From Streptomyces sp. YPW6 (lineage in GTDB: Bacteria > Actinomycetota > Actinomycetes > Streptomycetales > Streptomycetaceae), in contig NZ_CP076457.1 in NCBI RefSeq assembly GCF_018866325.1, forward strand, positions 1,957,001 through 2,021,000: 64,000 nt of DNA, given 5' to 3'. Positions 55,987 to 64,000 of the stretch are shown here, piece by piece. The position numbers and the translations under genes were made by a program. The notes beneath the pieces are model-generated. The model did no database searches. It had not been told where the DNA came from and was given only the letters and a program-made list of their open reading frames with translations. The stretch's first letter is position 1. The number at the start of each line of letters is the position of its first letter.

Positions 55987-56170
55987 CCGGACCGCGGTGC
56001 GCCGCGCTTCGTCATGGACATTCAATCCTTCGAGTGGCAAGCACTCCGGAGGTCAGCCACTCAAAAGGGGTGTCATTCTCCAGATCAAACCGGCATCTTC
56101 ACGCTGACACGCCGCAATGGCCCCTAGGATTCCCTCTATCACCTCACCGGTCTCATTCGACAGGAACCCC
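55987..56170 (+). promoter_or_regulatory. scy-filP gap with inverted repeat, probable filP promoter region
   Basis: GAGTGGC (56032-56038) and GCCACTC (56056-56062) form an inverted repeat around CACTCCGGAGG. The gap is long enough for a separate filP promoter, but I see no clear -35/-10 boxes or strong terminator. Confidence 0.4.
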
Positions 56171-57109
56171 ATGAGTGACCCTTCCTCCCCCTTCGGCTTC
56201 GAGCACGTGCGCCGTGGCTACGACCGCGGTCAGGTGGACGACCGCATCGCCAAGCTCATCGCGGACCGTGACAGTGCCCTGGCCCGAATCACCTCTCTGG
56301 AAAAGCGCATCGAGGAGCTGCACCTCGAAACGCAGAATGCCCAGGCCCAGGTAAACGACGCCGAGCCGTCGTACGCCGGTCTCGGCGCCCGTGTCGAGAA
56401 GATTCTCCGCCTCGCCGAGGAGGAGGCCAAGGACCTGCGCGAGGAGGCCCGCCGGGCCGCCGAGCAGCACCGTGAGCTCGCCGAGTCGGCGGCCCAGCAG
56501 GTGCGCAACGACGCCGAGACGTTCGCCGCCGAGCGCAAGGCGAAGGCCGAGGACGAGGGCGTCCGCATCGTCGAGAAGGCCCAGGGCGAGGCGAACACGC
56601 TCCGCGCCGACGCGCAGAAGGACGCCCAGCAGAAGCGCGAGGAGGCCGACGCCCTCTTCGAGGAGACCCGCGCCAAGGCCGCCCAGGCCGCAGCCGACTT
56701 CGAGACCAACCTCGCCAAGCGCCGCGAGCAGTCGGAGCGCGACCTCGCCTCCCGCCAGGCCAAGGCCGAGAAGCGTCTCGCGGAGATCGAGCACCGCGCC
56801 GAGCAGCTCCGGCTGGAGGCCGAGAAGCTCCGCACGGACGCCGAACGCCGGGCCCGCCAGACGGTGGAGACCGCTCAGCGCCAGGCCGAGGACATCGTCG
56901 CCGACGCCAACGCCAAGGCCGACCGGATCCGCAGCGAATCGGAGCGCGAGCTGGCGGCGCTCACCAACCGCCGCGACTCCATCAACGCGCAGCTGACCAA
57001 CGTCCGCGAGATGCTGGCGACGCTGACCGGCGCCGCCGTGGCCGCCGCCGGCGCCCCGGTGGAGGACGAGTCCGCCACCCGCGGCGTCCCGGCCCAGCAG
57101 AGCCGCTGA
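56171..57109 (+). CDS. filP: FilP, intermediate-filament-like coiled-coil protein
   Basis: FilP assembles into networks near hyphal tips and gives cells rigidity. The 312-residue protein is close to the known 310. A DivIVA-like head (FGFEHVRRGYDRGQVDDRIA) and first coil (LEKRIEELHLETQNAQAQV) precede a short non-coil linker (NDAEPSYAGLGARVEK). A long Ala/Glu/Arg rod and a small tail with GAPVEDESATRG follow. ATG 56171 has AGGA six bases upstream. It lies after scy, its direct partner, in the conserved order. Confidence 0.95.
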   Translation: MSDPSSPFGFEHVRRGYDRGQVDDRIAKLIADRDSALARITSLEKRIEELHLETQNAQAQVNDAEPSYAGLGARVEKILRLAEEEAKDLREEARRAAEQHRELAESAAQQVRNDAETFAAERKAKAEDEGVRIVEKAQGEANTLRADAQKDAQQKREEADALFEETRAKAAQAAADFETNLAKRREQSERDLASRQAKAEKRLAEIEHRAEQLRLEAEKLRTDAERRARQTVETAQRQAEDIVADANAKADRIRSESERELAALTNRRDSINAQLTNVREMLATLTGAAVAAAGAPVEDESATRGVPAQQSR

Positions 57110-57194
57110 ACCCCGCAGTACCGCCGTACCCCCGTGTGCGCCCGGCTCCGCCCTTGTGGTGGCGCCGGGCGCTCGGACGTTCTAGCGTGTGCGC

Positions 57195-58190
57195 ATGATC
57201 GAGCTCGAGCAACTCACCAAACGTTTCGGCAGCAAGGTTGCCGTCGATCATCTGTCGTTCCAGGTCCGGCCGGGGATCGTCACGGGCTTTCTCGGCCCCA
57301 ACGGCGCGGGCAAGTCGACGACCATGCGGATGATGCTCGATCTCGACAATCCCACCAGCGGTTCGGTGCGCATCGACGGCAAGCACTACCGCGACCTCCA
57401 GGAACCGCTGAAGTACATCGGGGCGCTCCTCGACGCCAAGGCGATGCACGGCGGCCGCAGCGCGTACAACAACCTGCTCTGCCTGGCGCAGAGCAACCGC
57501 ATCCCGCGCAGCCGGGTCGACGAGGTGCTCGACACGGTCGGTCTGAGCGCGGTCGCGAAGAAGAAGTCCAAGGGGTTCTCCCTCGGCATGGGCCAGCGGC
57601 TCGGCATCGCTTCGGCCCTGCTGGGCGACCCCGAGATCCTGATGTTCGACGAGCCGGTCAACGGACTGGACCCGGAGGGCATCCACTGGATCCGCAATCT
57701 GATGAAGACGCTCGCGGCGGAAGGCCGGACGATCTTCGTCTCCTCGCACCTGATGAGTGAAATGGCGCTGACCGCTGACCACTTGATCGTGATCGGCCAG
57801 GGCAAGCTGCTCGCCGACACCTCGATGTCGGACTTCATCCAGGAGAACTCCCGCAGCTACACGCGGCTGCGCTCACCGCAGTACGAACGGCTGCGCGACG
57901 TGCTGCACCAGGAGGGCTTCACCGCCGTCGAGACGGCGGGCGGCGTCCTGGAGGTCGACGGCGCCACGACGGAGGAGCTGGGCGAGCTGGCGGCCCGGCA
58001 CCAGGTGGTGCTGCACGAACTGAGTTCCCAGCGGGCCTCGCTGGAGGAGGCGTTCATGCAGATGACCGCCGGCTCGGTGGAATACCACGCCCACGCGGAC
58101 CGGGATCCGGTGGCCGAACCCCCCGTGGTGGGGGCCGGCTGGGGCGAGGACTGGAACAAGCCCGGCGGCACCGACGGCAAGGGGGCGTGA
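57195..58190 (+). CDS. ABC transporter ATP-binding protein, exporter A
   Basis: The 331-residue ATPase has Walker A GPNGAGKSTT, a variant signature GFSLGMGQRLGIA in place of LSGGQ, Walker B EILMFDEPVNGLDPEG and H-loop VSSHLMSEM. The signature variant is typical of the DrrA/BcrA-like exporters that pair with ABC-2 permeases. The C-terminal 90 residues (EELGELAARHQVVLHELSS) resemble the accessory domain of that group. ATG 57195 was preferred to GTG 57189. The stop overlaps the permease start (GTGA). Substrate unknown. Confidence 0.92.
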   Translation: MIELEQLTKRFGSKVAVDHLSFQVRPGIVTGFLGPNGAGKSTTMRMMLDLDNPTSGSVRIDGKHYRDLQEPLKYIGALLDAKAMHGGRSAYNNLLCLAQSNRIPRSRVDEVLDTVGLSAVAKKKSKGFSLGMGQRLGIASALLGDPEILMFDEPVNGLDPEGIHWIRNLMKTLAAEGRTIFVSSHLMSEMALTADHLIVIGQGKLLADTSMSDFIQENSRSYTRLRSPQYERLRDVLHQEGFTAVETAGGVLEVDGATTEELGELAARHQVVLHELSSQRASLEEAFMQMTAGSVEYHAHADRDPVAEPPVVGAGWGEDWNKPGGTDGKGA

Positions 58191-58975
58191 CGACCATGGC
58201 ATCGGTACCCGCGGTTCTCACTTCGGAATGGACCAAGATCCGGTCGGTCTCCTCGACGACCTGGACCCTCATCGCCGCGTTCGCGGTCACGGTCGTGATG
58301 GGCGCGGCCCTGAGCGCGCTGCTGAACGCCACGTTCGACGACCTCTCCGAGGCCGAGCAGGCCACGTTCGACCCGACCTTCGTCAGCTTCTCCGGGACCG
58401 TACTCGGTCAGCTCGCGATGGTGGTGTTCGGAGTGCTCGTGGTCGGCACGGAGTACAGCTCCGGCATGATCCGCACCTCGCTGGCGGCGGTGCCGCAGCG
58501 TGCGACGTTCCTCTTCAGCAAGATCGCGGTGGCCGGAGTGCTGGCCCTCGCCGTGGGGCTGCTCACCAGCTTCGTCTCGTTCTTCCTGAGCCAGGCCATG
58601 CTCGGGGACCGGGGCACCGGCATCGGCGCGGACAACGTGCTGCGCGCGGTCGTCGGCGGCGGGCTCTACATGGGGCTGATCGCGATCTTCTCCATGGGCG
58701 TGGCGGCGATGCTGCGCAGTTCCATGCTGTCGCTCGGCATCCTGATGCCGTTCTTCTTCCTGGTCTCCCAGATCCTCGCGGCGGTGCCGGGGGCCAAGGA
58801 GGTCGCCCGGTACTTCCCCGACCAGGCCGGTTCGAAGATCATGCAGGTCGTCCCGGACGCGATGAACACCGATCCCGCCCCGTACGGCCCCTGGGGAGGG
58901 CTCGGGATCATGGTGCTCTGGGTGCTGGCGGCGGTGCTCGGCGGCTTCCTGGTCCTGAAGAAGCGGGACGCGTAG
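58187..58975 (+). CDS. ABC-2 type permease, exporter A
   Basis: The 262-residue protein has six hydrophobic segments, for example WTLIAAFAVTVVMGAALSAL, GQLAMVVFGVLVVGTEYSSG and GLIAIFSMGVAAMLRSS. It starts with LTSEWTKIRSVSSTTWTL, the cytoplasmic lead of ABC-2 subunits. It should homodimerise with the preceding ATPase. GTG 58187 overlaps the ATPase stop; ATG 58196 is an alternative. Confidence 0.9.
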   Translation: MTTMASVPAVLTSEWTKIRSVSSTTWTLIAAFAVTVVMGAALSALLNATFDDLSEAEQATFDPTFVSFSGTVLGQLAMVVFGVLVVGTEYSSGMIRTSLAAVPQRATFLFSKIAVAGVLALAVGLLTSFVSFFLSQAMLGDRGTGIGADNVLRAVVGGGLYMGLIAIFSMGVAAMLRSSMLSLGILMPFFFLVSQILAAVPGAKEVARYFPDQAGSKIMQVVPDAMNTDPAPYGPWGGLGIMVLWVLAAVLGGFLVLKKRDA

Positions 58976-59150
58976 CCCCGACGCGGCCGGACGCGCCGGC
59001 GTGGCGAAGCGGGACGCGTGACGGCCCGCTCGCACGCTGTGCGCGACGTGGCCGGAACCGTGAGCGCCTGGTTATCCTCCTAACTCTTACGGGGGTGTGC
59101 GGCCGGGTGGTCCGTGCCCCGGACACAGAGTGAGTCGATGGGGCTGGAGC

Positions 59151-60323
59151 ATGATCGAGGCAGTCGGCCTGACCAAGCGCTACGGCGCGAAGACGGCCGT
59201 GGACGACCTTTCCTTCCAGGTGCGGCCGGGGGCCGTCACCGGCTTCCTCGGTCCCAACGGTTCGGGCAAGTCCACGACGATGCGCATGATCCTCGGCCTG
59301 GACCGCCCCACCGCGGGCCACGTCACCATCGGCGGCCACCCCTACCGCAGTCTGCCGAACGCGCCGCGCCAGGTCGGCGCGCTGCTGGACGCCAAGGGCG
59401 TGCACGGCGGCCGCTCCGCCCGCAACCACCTGCTGTCCCTGGCCCAGCTGGCCGGTATCCCGGCGGCCCGGGTCGACGAGGTCCTCGGCGTGGTCGGCCT
59501 CAGCGACGTCGCCAAGCGGCGCTCCAGCGGCTTCTCGCTCGGGATGGGGCAGCGGCTCGGGATCGCCGCGGCGCTGCTGGGTGATCCGCAGGTGCTGCTC
59601 TTCGACGAGCCGGTCAACGGTCTCGACCCGGAGGGCATCCACTGGGTCCGCAACCTGATGAGGTCGCTCGCCGCCGAGGGGCGCACGGTCTTCGTCTCGT
59701 CCCACCTGATGAGCGAGATGGCCCTCACCGCCGACCATCTGATCGTGATCGGGCGCGGCCGGCTGCTCTCCGACATGAGCGTCACGGACTTCATCTCCGC
59801 CAACTCCGCCGACTTCGCCCGGGTCCGGGTGCCCGAGAACGGCCCCGAGGACCGGCAGAAGCTCACGGCCACGCTCATCGAGGCGGGCGGCCGGGTCATG
59901 CCGGAGCCGAGCGGGGCCCTGCGGGTCACCGGGCTGCCCCTGCCGAGGATCAGCGACCTGGCCCACGGCTGTGACGTACGGCTCTGGGAGCTGTCCCCGC
60001 ACCAGGCGTCGCTGGAGGAGGCGTACATGCGCCTCACGCAGGGCCTGGTGGACTACCGCTCGACCGACGACGCCAAGGCGGGCCTCGTGGAGCCGCCGCC
60101 CCTGGACGCGTACGGTCTCCCGGTCGGCGGCCACGCCCACGGCGATGCTCCCGGCCCGCCGGTGGAGGTGCCGCAGGACGGCTGGTACGCCCCGCCGCCG
60201 CCCGGCACACGCCCGGCCCCGGAGCCCGCGCCCGTCCCCTCCCCCGTCACACCGCCGCCCCCGGCCGTCGAGCCCTCTTCCGCCACCACGGCGGGAGAGC
60301 AGACCAGCAAGGACCAGAGATGA
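59151..60323 (+). CDS. ABC transporter ATP-binding protein, exporter B, with Pro-rich tail
   Basis: A paralogue of ATPase A: Walker A GPNGSGKSTT, FSLGMGQRLGIAAAL, LLFDEPVNGLDPEG and VSSHLMSEM. The 390-residue protein is longer because of an 80-residue Pro/Ala-rich tail (PPPPGTRPAPEPAPVPSPVT). I took ATG 59151 (MIEAVGLTKRYG); GTG 59130 is possible. A 175-base gap separates it from exporter A, so it may have its own promoter. The stop overlaps its permease gene (ATGA). Confidence 0.91.
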   Translation: MIEAVGLTKRYGAKTAVDDLSFQVRPGAVTGFLGPNGSGKSTTMRMILGLDRPTAGHVTIGGHPYRSLPNAPRQVGALLDAKGVHGGRSARNHLLSLAQLAGIPAARVDEVLGVVGLSDVAKRRSSGFSLGMGQRLGIAAALLGDPQVLLFDEPVNGLDPEGIHWVRNLMRSLAAEGRTVFVSSHLMSEMALTADHLIVIGRGRLLSDMSVTDFISANSADFARVRVPENGPEDRQKLTATLIEAGGRVMPEPSGALRVTGLPLPRISDLAHGCDVRLWELSPHQASLEEAYMRLTQGLVDYRSTDDAKAGLVEPPPLDAYGLPVGGHAHGDAPGPPVEVPQDGWYAPPPPGTRPAPEPAPVPSPVTPPPPAVEPSSATTAGEQTSKDQR

Positions 60324-61171
60324 CGTCCCCGGCCACCCCGCAGAACCTCCGGCAGGCTCCGGAGGCGGGCCTGCTGAGCTTCTACGAGTCGCCGATCCCG
60401 ATCCGGCCCGCCACCCTCCCCGACGCGATCGCCTCGGAGTGGACGAAGCTCCGTTCCGTGCGCGCCACGCTCTGGACGCTCGGTGTGATGGTGGTGCTGA
60501 TGCTGACGCTGGGGCCGGCCATCGCGCTGCTGCTCGCGGCGAACGACGCGGACCTGGCGAACGAGCCGGCCCTGGCCCTCGGCTTCTTCGGGGTACTGCT
60601 GGGCTCGATCTGCGTGATCACGCTCGGGGTGCTGACCATCGGGTCCGAGTACAGCACCGGCATGATCCGGACGACGCTGACGGCGTGCCCGAGCCGCGGC
60701 CGGGTGCTCGCGGCGAAGGCGATCGTCTTCTTCGCGCTGACCTTCGTCATCACGACGGCGACCACCGCGGTGGTCGCGGTGCTCCAGACCCTGATCCTGA
60801 ACGGTACGGTCGCCGCTTCGGGCGGCCAGTGGGCGCTCGCGACGGTGGGCGTCGGGCTCTTCACCGCGGGCCTGGGCCTGCTGTCGCTCGGGGTCGGTGC
60901 GATCGTGCGGCACTCGGCGGGTGCGATCACCATCATGATCGGTGTGGTGCTGCTGCCCCTGGTCCTGGCGCTGTTCATGTTCGCCGATGCCCTTCGGGGC
61001 GCTCAGCGCTTCCTGATCGAGTACTCGATCCCCAACCAGCTCAGCGCGCTCTACGGCACGACGATGACGGATTCCGGCCCGGCCGCCTGGGAAGCGCTCG
61101 TGGTGATGCTGGGCCTGGTCGCCGTGGTGCTGGGCGGGGCGGTCGCGCTGCTGAACCGGCGCGACGTCTGA
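60320..61171 (+). CDS. ABC-2 type permease, exporter B
   Basis: The 283-residue protein starts with a hydrophilic lead (LLSFYESPIPIRPATLPDAI) and ASEWTKLRSVRATLWTLGVM, then about six helices (IALLLAANDADLANEPALAL, GSICVITLGVLTIGSEYSTG, TTTAVVAVLQTLILNGTVAA). It resembles permease A in order and motifs (SEWTKxRSV, SEYSxGMIRT), which supports a duplication of the whole cassette. Substrate unknown. Confidence 0.9.
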   Translation: MTSPATPQNLRQAPEAGLLSFYESPIPIRPATLPDAIASEWTKLRSVRATLWTLGVMVVLMLTLGPAIALLLAANDADLANEPALALGFFGVLLGSICVITLGVLTIGSEYSTGMIRTTLTACPSRGRVLAAKAIVFFALTFVITTATTAVVAVLQTLILNGTVAASGGQWALATVGVGLFTAGLGLLSLGVGAIVRHSAGAITIMIGVVLLPLVLALFMFADALRGAQRFLIEYSIPNQLSALYGTTMTDSGPAAWEALVVMLGLVAVVLGGAVALLNRRDV

Positions 61172-61186
61172 GGCAGGGCCGCGCCC

Positions 61187-61516
61187 TCAGTAGCGCGGGG
61201 CGTTCCGGGACCGCTGCACCCTCGTGGTGCGGCGGTCCTTCGCGTTCCAGCAGGCCTTGTGCCAGTGCCTGCGGTCGTCGATGCCGCCGTACTCCGGCCA
61301 GGTCACCAGGTGCGGGACACCGGAGGGGATCTCCTGGTCGCAGCCGGGGCAGCGGTAGCGCTTGCCCTGGGCGCTCGCGCCGCTGACCGGGCGCACCGAC
61401 CACTCCTCGCCCTGCCAGCTCTCGGTGACGCCTCCCCCGCCGTATCTGCCGGGTGCCGTGCCGGGGCGTTCGTCAGGACTCTCGCCGCCACGGGGGCGGT
61501 TGCGGCGCGGGGACAC
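61187..61516 (-). CDS. Small zinc-ribbon-like protein of unknown function
   Basis: The 109-residue protein has a basic, disordered N-terminus (SPRRNRPRGGESPDERPG). A compact C-terminal half carries KRYRCPGCDQEIPSG and RRHWHKACW, a C-x2-C ... H-x3-C set likely to bind zinc. Relatives are widespread in Streptomyces next to this locus but I know no function. GTG 61516 has GAGGTG five bases upstream. It is convergent with exporter B, only 15 bases apart. Confidence 0.75.
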   Translation of the reverse strand: MSPRRNRPRGGESPDERPGTAPGRYGGGGVTESWQGEEWSVRPVSGASAQGKRYRCPGCDQEIPSGVPHLVTWPEYGGIDDRRHWHKACWNAKDRRTTRVQRSRNAPRY

Positions 61517-61729
61517 GGGACACCTCACGGAAGCGGATCGGAATCGGTCCGACCAAGCCTAGGCGGTGTCGTCCGGGGCAGCCGTCGGTCAGCCCGCCGG
61601 TCCGGTCCGGCAGTGGGGTGAGTTAGCGGAAAATCGCAACAACTTCCGTCCGGACCGTGCCTTTGGCACGTGTCAGACGTTGTTGCCGGTGGGGGAGAAA
61701 CGCGTCGGGCCGCAAGGAGGCAAGTAACG

Positions 61730-62785
61730 ATGCGCATCGGAACGTTCGTTCTGGCAGCCCAGTTCCCGGGCCAGGGGCCGGGCGAGGCCCTGCACCGGGC
61801 CGTCCGGTCGACCGAGGCCGCGGAGGAGAGCGGGCTCGACTCGGTCTGGCTGGCCGAGCACCACTTCGTGCCGTACGGGGTCTGCCCGTCGGCGACGACG
61901 CTGGCCGCGCTGCTGCTGGGCCGCACCCGCAGGATCCGGGTCGGTACGGCGGTCAGCGTGCTGCCCAACCACCACCCGGTCGCGCTCGCCGAGCAGGCCG
62001 CGCTGCTGCATCTGACCAGCGGCGGGCGCTTCTCGCTCGGGGTGGGCCGGGGCGGCCCGTGGGTGGACCTGGAGGTGTTCGGCGGCGGTCTCGACGCGTA
62101 CGAGAACGGCTTCCCCGAGGCGCTGGAGCTGGTGCTCGCCTGGCTGCGGGAGGCGCGCGTCGCGGGGCGCGGCGAGCGGTTCGGCTTCCGCGAGGTGGCG
62201 GTGGTGCCGCGCGCGGACGAGCTGCTGGCGGGTCCGCAGGACGCGTCGCAGGAAGGCCCCTCGGGAGGCCCGGAGGTGATCGTGGCGTGCACCTCGCCCA
62301 CGAGCGTCCGGCTCGCGGCGGCGCGGGCGCTGCCGATGCTGCTGGGCATGCACTGCGGGGACGAGGAGAAGGCGGAGATGGTCGCCCTGTGGCGTACGGC
62401 CGCGCGGGAAGCCGGGCATCCGCCCGAGGTGGTGGAGGGCGCCGCACATGTGTCCGCCGGGGTGGCCCAGATCGCCGACAGCACCGGGGACGCAGCGGAG
62501 CTGCTGGTGAAGACGATGCCGGGCTGGCTGCGCGAGGGGCTCGACGCGCATGTCACGGTCGACGGCAGACATCGCGTGATGCGGGACCCGGTCGCGTACA
62601 CGGAACTGCTCAGCGGGCTGCACCCGGTGGGCACGCCGCGGCTGGCCGCGGACCGGCTCGCGGCCACCGCCGAGCGGACCGGGATCACGCGGTTCGCCCT
62701 GCTGGTGGAGGGGTCGGGCGATCTCGCGGCGACCGAGGAGAACGTGCGGCGGCTGGGCGCCGACGTGCTGCCGCTGCTCACCTGA
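61730..62785 (+). CDS. LLM-class (luciferase-like) flavin-dependent oxidoreductase
   Basis: The 351-residue protein has the bacterial luciferase-like barrel: MRIGTFVLAAQFPGQGP, SGLDSVWLAEHHFVPYGVCP, IRVGTAVSVLPNHHPVALAE and GRFSLGVGRGGPWVDLEVFG. It should use reduced FMN or F420; which cannot be told from the visible motifs. ATG 61730 has AAGGAGG nine bases upstream, better than the GTG at 61670. The substrate is unknown. A short TGCCGG/TGTGCC-repeat region follows the stop (62790-62830). Confidence 0.87.
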   Translation: MRIGTFVLAAQFPGQGPGEALHRAVRSTEAAEESGLDSVWLAEHHFVPYGVCPSATTLAALLLGRTRRIRVGTAVSVLPNHHPVALAEQAALLHLTSGGRFSLGVGRGGPWVDLEVFGGGLDAYENGFPEALELVLAWLREARVAGRGERFGFREVAVVPRADELLAGPQDASQEGPSGGPEVIVACTSPTSVRLAAARALPMLLGMHCGDEEKAEMVALWRTAAREAGHPPEVVEGAAHVSAGVAQIADSTGDAAELLVKTMPGWLREGLDAHVTVDGRHRVMRDPVAYTELLSGLHPVGTPRLAADRLAATAERTGITRFALLVEGSGDLAATEENVRRLGADVLPLLT

Positions 62786-62929
62786 CCCGGGTCTGTGCCG
62801 GTGCCTGTGCCGGTGCCGGTGCTTGTGCATGGACGAGGACCTCGCGTGGGACCTGTGGTGCGGTGGTACGGGAGCTGCCGCCCCAAAGCCAGTTGCACCT
62901 CCCGCGGCCCGGGACGGCAGCAGAAGCGT

Positions 62930-63322
62930 TCAGCAGTCCCGTAGTTCGGGCGACTGGTTGAGCAACTGGCCCCTCACCGAGGTGAACTTGGCCAGTCGGT
63001 CGTCGACCGAGGCGTCCAGCGGGAACACCGCGACGCGGTGGCAGTTCTGGAAAGCGAGGCGCACTCCGAAGTGCCGCTGCAGCGCGCCGCGTATCGCATC
63101 ACTCGCGAGCGCGCGCAGCAGCTGACCACGAGCCTGCTCGTCCGGCGGCGGCGTCTGGTTGTCGGCGAACTCTCCACCGTCGACCTTCAGCTGAGCCACC
63201 AGCGAGCTGATCATCTCCCATGCGAAGGGCAGGGAGGTCCGGACGCAGTCGACGAAGTCGGCTTCGTCGACCTCGCCTCGCTCGGCCTGTTCCAACAGCG
63301 CCGGTGAGACGTCGAGCGACAT
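62930..63322 (-). CDS. Conserved small acidic actinobacterial protein, function unknown
   Basis: A 130-residue soluble protein without signal or membrane segments. It begins SLDVSPALLEQAERGEVDEA and is largely helical (FVDCVRTSLPFAWEMISSLV), with a beta-like end (RHFGVRLAFQNCHRVAVFPL) and a terminal Cys. I recall close relatives beside nucS in other Streptomyces, which supports a real gene, but know no function. ATG 63322 has GGAGA-type sequence upstream (GAGAGGAGAAACCC). It is divergent from nucS across 273 bases with no other gene. Confidence 0.78.
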   Translation of the reverse strand: MSLDVSPALLEQAERGEVDEADFVDCVRTSLPFAWEMISSLVAQLKVDGGEFADNQTPPPDEQARGQLLRALASDAIRGALQRHFGVRLAFQNCHRVAVFPLDASVDDRLAKFTSVRGQLLNQSPELRDC

Positions 63323-63595
63323 GGGTTTCTCCTCTCGCGACCCCGGAGAGTGGCCGGGGCCTTACGGGCAGGGAAGGGGGGCGACGACGCAGCGTGCACG
63401 GGCGGCGACCTCCTGCTTCCACGGTAAGCGCGCAGTCGGGGCCGCACCAGGAGATTGGGACCACAACCGGCCAATAACGAAGGGGCGCAAAGAGGGGCAA
63501 GCCCGCGCCACCCCGGTGCACCGTGCACCGAGTGACGGGAGGCGACGGGTGGGGAAATCGCGTCGGGCCCCTGTCGTCGAGTAGCGTTGCCCACC

Positions 63596-64000
63596 ATGCG
63601 TCTCGTCATCGCCCGTTGCTCCGTGGACTACGCGGGCCGGCTCACAGCCCACCTGCCTTCCGCCCCCCGACTGATCCTGGTGAAGGCGGACGGAAGCGTC
63701 TCCATCCACGCCGACGACCGGGCGTACAAACCGCTCAACTGGATGTCCCCGCCGTGCACCCTGAAGGAGGGCGCCGACGGTGAGGAAGGCGTCTGGACCG
63801 TGGTGAACAAGGCGGGCGAAAAACTGATCATCACGATGGAGGAGGTCCTCCACGACTCGTCGTACGAGCTGGGTGTCGACCCGGGGCTCATCAAGGACGG
63901 CGTGGAAGCGCACCTTCAGGAGCTGCTGGCGGACCGCATCGAGATCCTCGGCGAGGGCCACACCCTGATCCGCCGTGAGTACCCCACCGCGATCGGCCCG
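63596..64000 (+). CDS. nucS: NucS/EndoMS mismatch-specific endonuclease, 3' end outside window
   Basis: The first 135 codons are present and run off the window. They match the N-terminal dimerisation and DNA-binding domain of Nuc[53 protein letters not shown] and the start of the catalytic part ([20 protein letters not shown]). In actinobacteria NucS replaces MutS/MutL by cutting DNA at mismatches. The nuclease active site lies beyond the window edge. ATG 63596 is the only sensible start. Confidence 0.93.
   Translation, partial: MRLVIARCSVDYAGRLTAHLPSAPRLILVKADGSVSIHADDRAYKPLNWMSPPCTLKEGADGEEGVWTVVNKAGEKLIITMEEVLHDSSYELGVDPGLIKDGVEAHLQELLADRIEILGEGHTLIRREYPTAIGP

Noticed and set aside
52851..56021. 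Minus-strand open frame of more than 1000 residues opposite scy
   Set aside because: Ser/Arg/Ala-only composition produced by the reverse complement of GAG/GCG/CGG codons; scy itself has the correct family features.
62823..63125. 100-residue plus-strand frame after the LLM gene
   Set aside because: Mostly antisense to the better supported minus-strand gene 62930-63322; Ser/Arg-rich with no ribosome site.

Overview
The window is a GC-rich, densely coding chromosomal segment typical of Streptomyces. Genes start frequently with GTG, many neighbours overlap by four bases, and long GC hairpins separate convergent genes. It carries Streptomyces hallmark genes: the GlgE glycogen locus, the polarisome genes scy and filP, the cslA-glxA pair and a nucS start. 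From memory, gene order over most of the window follows the S. coelicolor SCO54xx core region. I saw no rRNA, tRNA, CRISPR array, transposase or prophage.

Layout. 1-1.6 kb: end of a secreted M4 metalloprotease. 1.9-13.2 kb: GlgE (maltosyl-transfer) glycogen locus, with glgP on the minus strand and divergent glgE-treS-mak-glgB. glgB appears frame-broken near its N-terminus. 13.3-17.2 kb: dicarboxylate symporter with a divergent CitA/CitB-type two-component pair. 17.4-18.1 kb: a two-HTH DNA-binding protein. 18.2-24.5 kb: central carbon genes pfkA, pta-ackA and pyk. 24.6-27.2 kb: a three-gene envelope/secreted operon of unknown function (DUF6230, DUF6114 and a disordered-linker protein) behind TTACT/AGTAA palindromes. 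27.9-28.9 kb: a thioredoxin-TPR protein. 29.3-31.9 kb: a TetR regulator and a GH5 enzyme with a new-looking Cys-paired C-terminal repeat module. 31.9-33.6 kb: isobutyryl-CoA mutase large subunit under a 24-bp perfect palindrome. 33.7-37.3 kb: DUF3817 protein, MarR, MFS exporter and ArsR regulator. 37.4-42.3 kb: the cellulose-like glycan locus (GH6, glxA, cslA). 42.4-43.1 kb: thiamine-binding UPF0045 protein and a second DUF3817 protein. 43.3-45.5 kb: three AIM24 paralogues. 45.6-49.0 kb: MarR, an OmpR-type two-component system and a divergent PepSY protein. 49.1-51.9 kb: meaB, thiolase and methylmalonyl-CoA epimerase. 52.1-57.1 kb: scy and filP. 57.2-61.2 kb: two tandem paralogous ABC exporters. 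61.2-64 kb: a zinc-ribbon-like protein, an LLM flavin enzyme, a conserved small acidic protein and the 5' part of nucS.

The themes fit together. Storage glycan metabolism sits beside glycolysis and acetate overflow. CoA-ester genes (icmA, meaB, thiolase, mce) handle branched and odd-chain acyl units. Tip-growth genes (scy, filP, cslA/glxA) serve apical growth. The least explained parts are the DUF6230/DUF6114 operon, the AIM24 trio with its duplicated restart signals, and the GH5 tail module. Family assignments rest on motifs I could read; nothing was searched against a database.
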